A DNA stretch of 6,567 bases from Cyanobacteria bacterium UBA2855 (GCA_002350725.1 DEFJ01000031.1:1-6567), one strand, 5' to 3'. Shown: positions 1 through 4,764, numbered from the stretch's first letter. The notes: generated by a model from the sequence alone, not told the origin. Program-made: numbers and translations.

Positions 1-24
1 ACCCGATGCCAGCACCTAATTTAG

Positions 25-67
25 AAAAAAGAGAATTAAGACAGAAAGTCTAATTCTCTTTTTTTTT
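25..67 (+). terminator. Intrinsic terminator of the unit upstream of the window
   Basis: GAGAATTA (31-38) pairs with TAATTCTC (51-58), and GAC (40-42) pairs with GTC (48-50) with A39 bulged. The loop is AGAAA. A run of A (25-30) precedes the stem and nine T (59-67) follow it. The A-tract can extend the stem, so it may also work on the minus strand. It implies a gene entering from the left, of which at most a few codons are in view. Confidence 0.85.
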
Positions 68-79
68 AATAATTAAGCT

Positions 80-111
80 GACAAATATGTTGTTGGCATA
101 GCAATGCCAAC
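80..111 (+). repeat. Palindromic intergenic repeat, copy 1
   Basis: The core GTTGGCAT-AGCA-ATGCCAAC (92-111) is a perfect 8-bp stem with a 4-base loop, preceded by GACAAATA (80-87). Positions 80-111 match 394-425 at 28 of 32 bases. It resembles REP-type dispersed palindromes in form; I cannot assign a named family. Confidence 0.75.
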
Positions 112-233
112 CTACGTTTTTGAAATTTCGTTTGCTTAGGGGAAAATAGAAGAATTTTTGTTAATGAGTCTTCAGACGAATTTACAAAAATGTGAGAGAG
201 CAATTACGTACCCAAAAATATACACAACCCTCT

Positions 234-253
234 CCAAAATTCTACAATTTTGG
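234..253. repeat. Perfect 8-bp hairpin
   Basis: CCAAAATT (234-241), loop CTAC, AATTTTGG (246-253). An alternative stem, GGTTGC (252-257) with GCAACC (271-276), overlaps it. There is no T-run after either stem, so it does not look like a terminator. Function unknown. Confidence 0.55.
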
Positions 254-292
254 TTGCTACAAATAATAACGCAACCTCAATTAAGAATTTAT

Positions 293-309
293 CCTCTCCG
301 GTGGAGAGG
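293..309. repeat. Perfect 7-bp hairpin
   Basis: CCTCTCC (293-299), loop GGT, GGAGAGG (303-309). There is no T-run on either side. The CCTCTCC motif recurs at 229-235 next to the hairpin at 234-253, which suggests these belong to one kind of repeat mosaic. Confidence 0.55.
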
Positions 310-321
310 TATGTTCAAATA

Positions 322-364
322 GACTCCCCCTACCCCGACTACGTCGGTACTTTCCCCACAGGGG
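322..364. repeat. GC-rich double hairpin element
   Basis: A C-rich block (326-330), then CCGAC-TAC-GTCGG (335-347), then CCCC-ACA-GGGG (354-364). It is markedly more GC-rich than the surroundings. This arrangement resembles dispersed intergenic palindromes seen in many bacteria, but I cannot name the family. Confidence 0.5.
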
Positions 365-373
365 CAGATGAGT

Positions 374-397
374 TGGCTCGGCATTGCCACGCCGACA
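374..397 (-). repeat. Palindromic intergenic repeat, inverted diverged copy
   Basis: Read on the minus strand this gives TGTCGGCGTGGCAATGCC followed by GAGCC. This matches the core of the copies at 80-111 and 394-425 apart from a few transitions. TCGGC (378-382) and GCCGA (391-395) still pair. It lies head-to-head with the next copy, sharing GACA at 394-397, so 380-397 and 405-422 form a larger imperfect inverted repeat. Confidence 0.6.
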
Positions 398-425
398 AAT
401 AAAATGTTGGCATAGCAATGTCAAC
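394..425 (+). repeat. Palindromic intergenic repeat, copy 2
   Basis: Same family as 80-111. The core GTTGGCAT-AGCA-ATGTCAAC (406-425) differs from copy 1 by one C-to-T change, which turns a G-C pair into a G-U pair in RNA, so the hairpin is kept. The flanking GACAAATA (394-401) is also shared. Confidence 0.75.
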
Positions 426-468
426 TTCCTGCTACCGAAGGAGAAATGTAACGAATTGTAAATACGAA

Positions 469-497
469 TTTAAAAATGGCTGAAATTCGCTTATACT
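469..497 (+). promoter_or_regulatory. Possible promoter before the microsatellite
   Basis: TTTAAA (469-474), a 17-base spacer and TATACT (492-497). These match the sigma70 boxes at 4/6 and 5/6. A start site about 7 bases on would fall at the first unit of the GGATA repeat, placing the repeat at the 5' end of a leader of about 150 bases for the gene at 657. No better promoter is visible between 543 and 640. Prediction by eye only. Confidence 0.3.
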
Positions 498-503
498 CTT
501 TCC

Positions 504-542
504 TAGGATAGGATAGGATAGGATAGGATAGGATAGGATAGG
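504..542 (+). repeat. Pentanucleotide microsatellite (TAGGA, 7.8 copies)
   Basis: Perfect period-5 repeat over 39 bases. It runs directly into GGGCGGGGCGGTGG (541-554), so the plus strand carries GG runs every five bases, the spacing needed for a two-layer G-quadruplex. Because 5 and 3 are coprime, every plus-strand frame meets TAG inside the repeat, so it cannot be coding on that strand. The minus strand would read Tyr-Pro-Ile-Leu-Ser repeats, but there is no gene there. Tracts like this are prone to copy-number slippage. Confidence 0.9.
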
Positions 543-656
543 GCGGGGCGGTGGCAATCTTTTCGGGCAAAAATTTTTATTAAACATGTAAGGGATTTAA
601 AACTGCAGAGAAAATTTTTTACGGGGATTTACTAAATTAATTAAAAGGAGAATATT

Positions 657-1298
657 ATGCCTATTACAGAAAAATTGGGGAGTCAACCTATTACAAAATT
701 TCGTCCGGAAGTTCAAACATTGATAAATTCTAATCCGGCAAAATATGACCCGAACGGGAATGGAGTTATTGATGAGGGTCAGGAAATTGGTTTATTATTG
801 CAAGAATATAGTTGCAGAAGTACATATCCGTTATTGAGCGAGTACACTTATAATAGAAAATTCTATAATGATACGCATACCTCTCAAACAGATTATGTAC
901 AACATACAATAGATGAAGATATAGAAATTGACAAGCGTGTTGAAAAAGAATTATCAAAGTGGAAGGATGACCATCCATATTTAAGATTTTTTACTTTCGG
1001 GATTGCTACAAATATGAAAGAAAGTGAACTAAGGGAAAAGGCTTTTCGTGATATAAAATCAGGGCAGCTTAAAAAAGGTCAGGAACTTAAAAATGTACAA
1101 GATCAATTGAAAAAGAAAAAAGATGAGCTAGATGCAAGAGAACAGTCCTTGACAGACCGCGAAGCAAAATTAAACACTAAAGTCGCAAATACTGCACGAG
1201 AAGTCGAACACAGAGTAAATAGTGCAAATCAAAAAGCAAAAACATTAAATAATCAGTTGGACGGCATGGTTAAAAAACCTGAAACCGCAGCAGAATAA
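657..1298 (+). CDS. Uncharacterised protein with EF-hand-like loop and coiled coil
   Basis: 213 residues; family not recognised. AGGAG (646-650) lies 6 bases before the ATG and fixes the start. Residues 31-43 form an EF-hand/dockerin-type calcium loop: Asp31, Asn33, Asn35, Gly36, Ile38 and Asp39 occupy ligand positions 1, 3, 5, 6, 8 and 9. Position 12 is Gln42, with Glu43 next to it, instead of the usual Glu. Helix-like segments flank the loop (about 17-29 and 42-50). Residues 52-110 are polar and Tyr-rich, and 110-117 form a short hydrophobic patch. From about 121 to 205 the chain is highly charged (Lys/Glu/Gln) with leucine spacing typical of a long coiled coil. There is no signal peptide or membrane segment, so it is probably cytoplasmic. 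It is monocistronic, with a terminator 25 bases after the stop. The calcium binding and coil are inferences from the motifs; the biological role is unknown. Confidence 0.85.
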   Translation: MPITEKLGSQPITKFRPEVQTLINSNPAKYDPNGNGVIDEGQEIGLLLQEYSCRSTYPLLSEYTYNRKFYNDTHTSQTDYVQHTIDEDIEIDKRVEKELSKWKDDHPYLRFFTFGIATNMKESELREKAFRDIKSGQLKKGQELKNVQDQLKKKKDELDAREQSLTDREAKLNTKVANTAREVEHRVNSANQKAKTLNNQLDGMVKKPETAAE

Positions 1299-1322
1299 AT
1301 AAAAATAAATTATATAAAAAAT

Positions 1323-1356
1323 CGGGTGCATTCAAAATGCACCCGAATTTTTTTTT
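1323..1356 (+). terminator. Strong intrinsic terminator
   Basis: CGGGTGCATT (1323-1332), loop CAA, AATGCACCCG (1336-1345), a perfect 10-bp stem. It is followed by nine T (1348-1356). It ends the gene at 657-1298. Confidence 0.95.
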
Positions 1357-1523
1357 ATAATAAATTGCCAATTCAATACAAAATTAAATGTGAATTGAAG
1401 AAAAATGGTGTCAAAATATCAAAAAATGAAATCTTGAAAAGCCTTGTTATCACTGGATTTTAAAAAATAATTGTAAATTTTTGTTAAGAAAATCGCTTTT
1501 CGGAAATATTATTAATGTAAAAT

Positions 1524-1552
1524 TTGTAGGTTTTTAAAATTGTTGCTATATT
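1524..1552 (+). promoter_or_regulatory. Possible promoter for the LuxR-type gene
   Basis: TTGTAG (1524-1529), 17-base spacer, TATATT (1547-1552). The -10 box is good (5/6) but the -35 box is weak (3/6). The expected start site near 1559 leaves a leader of about 28 bases containing AAGGAG. A weak -35 is compatible with activator dependence, but that is speculation. The rest of 1357-1523 is AT-rich with nothing I can assign. Confidence 0.4.
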
Positions 1553-1586
1553 AGATAAATCGACATAATGTAAGGAGATTTTAAAT

Positions 1587-1805
1587 ATGGACATCAAGTT
1601 AAAAAAGACTCTAAAAATGCAATTGGAGCCTGAATTAGAGATTATGGCATTAGTCGCGCAGGGTAAGACTAATGAAGCAATAGCAAAAGAAGTATTTGTA
1701 AGTGTACATACCGTAAAGGCTCATGTCGCAAAAGTTTTGCGTATTTTGGATGCAAAAGACAGAACACAGGCTGTATATAAATTAACAAAGCTCGGGCTTA
1801 TTTAG
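1587..1805 (+). CDS. Solo LuxR/GerE-type helix-turn-helix regulator
   Basis: 72 residues, almost entirely one LuxR C-terminal (GerE) DNA-binding domain. It comprises a first helix region (Leu13 to Gly26, matching the family's LxxxExEVLxLVAxG), the helix-turn-helix at about 28-48 (TNEAIAKEVFVSVHTVKAHV), and the family's typical ending in which Asp58-Arg59-Thr60-Gln61-Ala62 leads to GlyLeuIle. There is no receiver, autoinducer-binding or other sensor domain. The length is close to that of Bacillus GerE, a known domain-only member. AAGGAG (1572-1577) lies 9 bases before the ATG and supports this start over Met11. It should bind DNA as a dimer in the cytoplasm. ilvD begins 84 bases downstream with no terminator between, so some co-transcription is possible. 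Its targets cannot be told from sequence; regulation of neighbours is only a guess. Confidence 0.93.
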   Translation: MDIKLKKTLKMQLEPELEIMALVAQGKTNEAIAKEVFVSVHTVKAHVAKVLRILDAKDRTQAVYKLTKLGLI

Positions 1806-1813
1806 TTAACTGA

Positions 1814-1842
1814 TTGATAGTAAATGCTTTTTAAGGTATATT
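1814..1842 (+). promoter_or_regulatory. Promoter of ilvD
   Basis: TTGATA (1814-1819), exactly 17 bases, TATATT (1837-1842). Each box matches the sigma70 consensus at 5 of 6. The start site is predicted near 1849, giving a leader of about 40 bases, too short for an attenuator or T-box. This makes ilvD transcribable without the upstream regulator gene. Confidence 0.65.
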
Positions 1843-1889
1843 AGTTCTGAAGTAATTATTAAAATGTTGTATTATAGGATTATATGCAT

Positions 1890-3545
1890 ATGTTGAGTGA
1901 TAATATCAAAAAAGGATTGGCAAGAACCCCGCACAGAGGGTTATTAATGGCAACAGGAGTAAGCAAATCAAATATGGATGCACCCTTTATAGGAATAGCA
2001 AGTGCTTTTACGGATTTGGTTCCGGGACATATTGGGATGCGTGATTTGGAAAGACAAATTGAAAAAGGTATACATACAGGCGGAGGGCAATCTTTTATAT
2101 TTGGTGTTCCTGCTGTGTGTGATGGTATTGCTATGGGGCATAGCGGTATGCGATATTCTCTTCCGTCAAGAGATTTGATTGCAGATTGTGTGGAGACAAT
2201 GGCTGCTGCTCATCAGTTAGACGGTTTGGTTTTGCTTTCCAATTGTGATAAGATTACCCCCGGAATGTTGATAGGAGCATTGAGATTAAATATTCCGACT
2301 ATTGTCGTAACGGCAGGTCCTATGCTGGATGGTATGTGTCGCGGAGAAAATAAGTTAACAATGGTAACAGGCTCTTTTGAAGCTGTTGGCAGATATAGAA
2401 ACGGAGAAATTAGTGAAGAACATTTGTTGGCAATGGAAGAAAATTCCTGTCCGTCGGCAGGGTCTTGTCAGGGAATGTATACTGCAAACACAATGGCATG
2501 TTTAACTGAGGTCTTGGGAATGAGTTTACCATATTGTTCTTCCGCTTCAGCTGTTTCTTCTCAAAAACGCAGAATAGCTTTTGATAGTGGCGTTCAAATA
2601 GTCGAGCTTGTAAAAAAACAAATTATGCCGTTGGATATAATTACGAAAGAAAGCATGACTAATATGATTAAGTGTTCGTTAGCTATTGGTGGTTCAACTA
2701 ATACATTTTTGCATACTCTTGCAATTGCAAATGCTGCGAACATTGATATTACTCTTGACGATTTTGATAAATTGAGTAGAAAAATTCATCAAATCGTAAA
2801 AATCAATCCGTCCTCAAGCCTTACAATGACAGATTTTCATCAGGCAGGTGGAATTCCGGCTGTATTAAAGTCTTTATATAAAAAAGCCGATTTGGTTGAT
2901 ACAAAAACTGTTTCGGGTTTAAAAGTTTCTCAGATAGCAAAAAATGCTTATGCCGATGAAAATGTTATTCCCGAATATGATAATTCAACCTATACTCAAG
3001 CAGGTCTAGGTGTTTTGTATGGGAATTTAGCTAAAGCCGGTTGTGTAATAAAAATTTCCGGAGTAGATTCTGAGTGTTACACATTTGAAGGTGTTGCAAG
3101 GACGTTTGACAGTGAAGAAGATGCTATGTCTGCTTTGGAAAATGATAAAATAAAAGCGGGTGAAGTTATAATAATAAGATATGAAGGTCCAAAAGGCGGT
3201 CCGGGGATGAGAGAGATGCTCGCACCGACATCTTTGCTTGTTGGTAAAGGTTTGGGTAAAAAATGTGCACTAATAACGGATGGCAGATTTTCAGGAGCAA
3301 CCAGAGGAATTTGTATAGGTCATGTATGTCCTGAAGCTGCAAACGGTGGTGTTATTGCTCTTGTAAAAGACGGAGATAAAATAAAAATTGATATTCCGTC
3401 GCGTTCTGTCGAATTGTTGGTTAGCGAGGATGAACTTAAAAAACGTAGTTTAGAATTAAAGCCATATACTCCAAAGGTTAGGTCAGGGTATCTTGCAAAA
3501 TATGCAAATACTGTTTCAGATGCAAGCCACGGGGCAATTGTTTAA
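1890..3545 (+). CDS. ilvD: Dihydroxy-acid dehydratase
   Basis: 551 residues, full family length (IlvD/Edd family). It dehydrates 2,3-dihydroxyisovalerate and 2,3-dihydroxy-3-methylvalerate to the 2-keto acids that precede valine/leucine and isoleucine, in the cytoplasm, using an Fe-S cluster and Mg2+. Visible signatures, numbered from this start: DGIAMGH (78-84), CDKITPGM (119-126, cluster Cys119 and metal ligands Asp120/Lys121), Cys193 in AGSCQGMYTANTM, and ALITDGRFSGATRG (460-473) with the catalytic serine, Ser468. The N-terminal cluster site reads VPGH (44-47), as I recall for E. coli IlvD, not the PCN found in plant-type [2Fe-2S] enzymes. An in-frame ATG at 1884 would add two residues. 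I prefer 1890 because relatives begin Met-x-Ser-Asp and the AGGA at 1876-1879 is too close to 1884. It has its own promoter and terminator. No other ilv/leu gene is in view. Confidence 0.97.
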   Translation: MLSDNIKKGLARTPHRGLLMATGVSKSNMDAPFIGIASAFTDLVPGHIGMRDLERQIEKGIHTGGGQSFIFGVPAVCDGIAMGHSGMRYSLPSRDLIADCVETMAAAHQLDGLVLLSNCDKITPGMLIGALRLNIPTIVVTAGPMLDGMCRGENKLTMVTGSFEAVGRYRNGEISEEHLLAMEENSCPSAGSCQGMYTANTMACLTEVLGMSLPYCSSASAVSSQKRRIAFDSGVQIVELVKKQIMPLDIITKESMTNMIKCSLAIGGSTNTFLHTLAIANAANIDITLDDFDKLSRKIHQIVKINPSSSLTMTDFHQAGGIPAVLKSLYKKADLVDTKTVSGLKVSQIAKNAYADENVIPEYDNSTYTQAGLGVLYGNLAKAGCVIKISGVDSECYTFEGVARTFDSEEDAMSALENDKIKAGEVIIIRYEGPKGGPGMREMLAPTSLLVGKGLGKKCALITDGRFSGATRGICIGHVCPEAANGGVIALVKDGDKIKIDIPSRSVELLVSEDELKKRSLELKPYTPKVRSGYLAKYANTVSDASHGAIV

Positions 3546-3561
3546 AGTCTTATTTTTTTGT

Positions 3562-3598
3562 AAAAAAGAGCCTTGTTACTTACAGCAAGGCTCTTTTT
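3562..3598 (+). terminator. Intrinsic terminator of ilvD
   Basis: GAGCCTTG (3568-3575) pairs with CAAGGCTC (3586-3593) and extends inward by a G-U and a T-A pair. A six-A run precedes it and a T-run (3594-3598) follows. The A/T flanks make it potentially bidirectional. Confidence 0.93.
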
Positions 3599-3621
3599 GT
3601 ATACATCAAAAAGAAAAATAA

Positions 3622-3649
3622 TTGTAACAATATGTAACATATATATACT
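3622..3649 (+). promoter_or_regulatory. Possible promoter with GTAACA motifs before the first paralog
   Basis: TTGTAA (3622-3627), 16-base spacer, TATACT (3644-3649). The match is 4/6 and 5/6. The same segment carries TGTAACA twice in direct orientation (3623-3629, 3633-3639) and its inverse GTTAC at 3651-3655, a possible operator. AATTGTAACA recurs at 4260-4269 ahead of the second paralog. The leader to the gene at 3832 would be about 175 bases. Confidence 0.4.
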
Positions 3650-3803
3650 TGTTACGCAATTTTTCAATATAAAAATACTTTATATAAATATAAGAGATAT
3701 TTAATAGGAAATTAAACACTGAGGTAAGTCTGAATATGTAATATTAATTTGAAAAATGCTGATTAATCATTAAGTAATTATTGGCAAAGCAAATTGATAA
3801 ACA

Positions 3804-3815
3804 CGTGAGTAAATG
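3804..3815 (+). repeat. Left arm of the inverted repeat bracketing paralog 1
   Basis: CGTGAGTAAATG, ending 2 bases before the AAGGAG site. It is the exact reverse complement of 4198-4209, which lies just after the stop codon of the same gene. The same arrangement, with the same core, surrounds the next gene. Confidence 0.9.
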
Positions 3816-3831
3816 AAAAGGAGATTCAAAA

Positions 3832-4173
3832 ATGTCAACATTTGATTACGGAAACTACGGAAAATTAGGTGAGAAAAGTAATGCTGCTGAGCTGGCAAAA
3901 TTGAGAAAAGAAGCTGCAGAAACCCAATTAGCAAAGTCTGCAGGTAAGGATATAACTATTAATTTTCCAAATACTCCTCAAATTAAAACAGCAGAGGCAA
4001 GCGCAAATGATGTATTGGCTCTTTATAACACCGCATTGACAGGTTTGGGCAAAGTCAATGTCGCAGGTTTAGGTTTGACTCCTGAGGCTCAGGCTACGGT
4101 GAGCAGATATGTAACACCTGAACAGCAAGCATTAATTTCAAATGACTTTATGGAATTTATGGCTATAGCATAA
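3832..4173 (+). CDS. Small uncharacterised protein, tandem paralog 1
   Basis: 113 residues; family not recognised. AAGGAGA (3818-3824) precedes the ATG by 7 bases and fixes the start. Residues 4-30 are almost identical to the second paralog (4346-4693): aromatic/glycine FDYGNYGKLGEKSN, then a charged helix AAELAKLRKEAAE. The middle (31-50) is diverged and polar. A segment with Ala-Glu-Ala-Ser (about 54-57) is conserved again, then a Gly/Leu-rich stretch, then a C-terminal pair of predicted helices introduced by YVTPEQ. There is no signal peptide, membrane span or known catalytic motif, so it is probably a soluble cytoplasmic helical protein. The whole gene with its ribosome site sits inside a 12-bp perfect inverted repeat and ends in its own terminator. 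The function is unknown; the short N-terminal module may be a binding or targeting motif, which is inference. Confidence 0.87.
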   Translation: MSTFDYGNYGKLGEKSNAAELAKLRKEAAETQLAKSAGKDITINFPNTPQIKTAEASANDVLALYNTALTGLGKVNVAGLGLTPEAQATVSRYVTPEQQALISNDFMEFMAIA

Positions 4174-4197
4174 AAGAAATAGAGATTTATAAATATA

Positions 4198-4209
4198 CAT
4201 TTACTCACG
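4198..4209 (+). repeat. Right arm of the inverted repeat bracketing paralog 1
   Basis: CATTTACTCACG, exact reverse complement of 3804-3815. It lies 24 bases after the stop and directly before the terminator hairpin. The preceding bases are also shared with paralog 2: 4186-4208 matches 4697-4719 at 22 of 23 positions. Confidence 0.9.
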
Positions 4210-4210
4210 A

Positions 4211-4240
4211 AAAAAGAGCTGTACATCTACAGCTCTTTTT
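4211..4240 (+). terminator. Intrinsic terminator of paralog 1
   Basis: AAAAAGAGCTGTA (4211-4223), loop CATC, TACAGCTCTTTTT (4228-4240), a perfect 13-bp stem ending in the T-run. It begins one base after the right bracket arm and is unrelated in sequence to the terminator of paralog 2. Confidence 0.95.
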
Positions 4241-4318
4241 ATTTGCACTAAATGTAAAGAATTGTAACATAATGAGGCTTTATATTAAAGTTGCCTAAAA
4301 AAAATCCGTTATTAAATA

Positions 4319-4329
4319 TGTGAGTAAAT
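4319..4329 (+). repeat. Left arm of the inverted repeat bracketing paralog 2
   Basis: TGTGAGTAAAT, exact reverse complement of 4710-4720. It differs from the first gene's arm (3804-3814) only at the outermost base, and the partner arm carries the compensating change. AAGGAG follows 2 bases after it. Confidence 0.9.
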
Positions 4330-4345
4330 AAAAGGAGATAGAATC

Positions 4346-4693
4346 ATGGTAGCATTTGATTACGGAAATTACGGGAAATTAGGCGAAAAAAGTAATGCTG
4401 CGGAACTTGCAAGATTAAGAAAAGAAGCCGCAGAAGCTCAAGCGGCAAAGGCTCCGAATGAGATAAAAAAGGAGATTAAAAGAGTTGCTCCTGAAATGCA
4501 AACGGCTGAAGCAAGTTCAAACGAAGCTTTAGGGTTATATGGTGTAGCTTTCGCTGGTATGGGTAACAAAAAAGTTAACATTGTAGAATTAGGGTTACCT
4601 GCAGATGTTCAGGCTATGGTAAATAAGTATGTTACTCCTGAGCAGGTAATGGCTATCGGTTCTGATATGCAGAAATTTATGGACTTAGCATAG
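4346..4693 (+). CDS. Small uncharacterised protein, tandem paralog 2
   Basis: 115 residues, paralog of 3832-4173. AAAGGAG (4331-4337) with 8 bases to the ATG sets the start. Residues 4-30 repeat the conserved module with one change (Lys23 to Arg). In DNA the module shows nine synonymous differences and one replacement, so the protein sequence is under constraint. The middle is Lys/Glu-rich and diverged (NEIKKEIKRVAPEMQ). AEAS (54-57) is shared, followed by a more hydrophobic stretch (GLYGVAFAGMG) and the shared YVTPEQ with a C-terminal helix ending in FMDLA. There is no signal peptide and no clear membrane span. The gene is bracketed by the 11-bp inverted repeat and closed by its own terminator. 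A possible -10 (TATATT, 4281-4286) lies upstream but I see no correctly spaced -35. Function unknown. Confidence 0.87.
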   Translation: MVAFDYGNYGKLGEKSNAAELARLRKEAAEAQAAKAPNEIKKEIKRVAPEMQTAEASSNEALGLYGVAFAGMGNKKVNIVELGLPADVQAMVNKYVTPEQVMAIGSDMQKFMDLA

Positions 4694-4709
4694 ACTTTTA
4701 TAAATACAC

Positions 4710-4720
4710 ATTTACTCACA
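4710..4720 (+). repeat. Right arm of the inverted repeat bracketing paralog 2
   Basis: ATTTACTCACA, exact reverse complement of 4319-4329, 16 bases after the stop codon. It is followed within 6 bases by the gene's terminator. Confidence 0.9.
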
Positions 4721-4725
4721 AGTTT

Positions 4726-4759
4726 GGGGTTGTCTTAGAAAGGCAACCCCATTTGTTTT
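4726..4759 (+). terminator. Intrinsic terminator of paralog 2
   Basis: GGGGTTGTCT (4726-4735), loop TAGAA, AGGCAACCCC (4741-4750): a 10-bp stem with one G-U pair. The tail ATTTGTTTTG is T-rich but interrupted by G, so termination may be incomplete and allow some read-through into purA. Confidence 0.8.
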
Positions 4760-4764
4760 GTTTA

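Larger units (their letters stand above)
68..656. other. Non-coding island of palindromic repeats and a microsatellite
   Basis: About 590 bases without a credible gene. The stretch holds three copies of one palindromic repeat (80-111, 374-397 inverted, 394-425), several unrelated perfect hairpins (234-253, 293-309, 335-347), and a 5-bp tandem repeat (504-542) running into a G-rich tract (541-554). It is locally more GC-rich than the surrounding AT-rich intergenic DNA. It looks like a landing site for dispersed intergenic repeats rather than a decayed gene; I see no recognisable protein remnant in any frame. Confidence 0.7.

Noticed and set aside
1..24. Last codons of an upstream coding gene
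   Set aside because: The terminator at 25-67 implies an upstream gene, but all three plus frames reach a stop within about 50 bases (17-19, 22-24, 51-53), so the frame cannot be chosen.
80..425. CRISPR array
   Set aside because: Repeats are few, in both orientations, irregularly spaced and without unique spacers of constant length; no cas genes in the window.
476..511. Short open frame starting ATGGCTGAAATTCGC and ending in the microsatellite
   Set aside because: Only 11 codons, no ribosome site, and the repeat contains TAG in every plus frame, so no copy-number change could extend it.
766..978. Minus-strand open frame inside the EF-hand gene
   Set aside because: Antisense to a gene with a good ribosome site and motifs; composition (many Tyr, His, Ile) is that of a shadow frame.
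1381..1523. Small gene or RNA in the gap before the LuxR-type gene
   Set aside because: Open frames are under 15 codons without ribosome sites, and only a small GAAAA-TCGC-TTTTC hairpin (1488-1501) is visible; AT-rich sequence makes such stems likely by chance.
1806..1889. T-box or leader-peptide attenuator for ilvD
   Set aside because: The gap is only 84 bases and contains a promoter; there is no T-box sequence, no run of branched-chain codons and no terminator hairpin.
3804..4209. Site-specific invertible segment (phase-variable inversion of the gene)
   Set aside because: The inverted repeat could support inversion, but there is no recombinase in view and the same bracket occurs around a second gene in the same orientation. 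It is kept only as a minor alternative to RNA pairing or a cassette.
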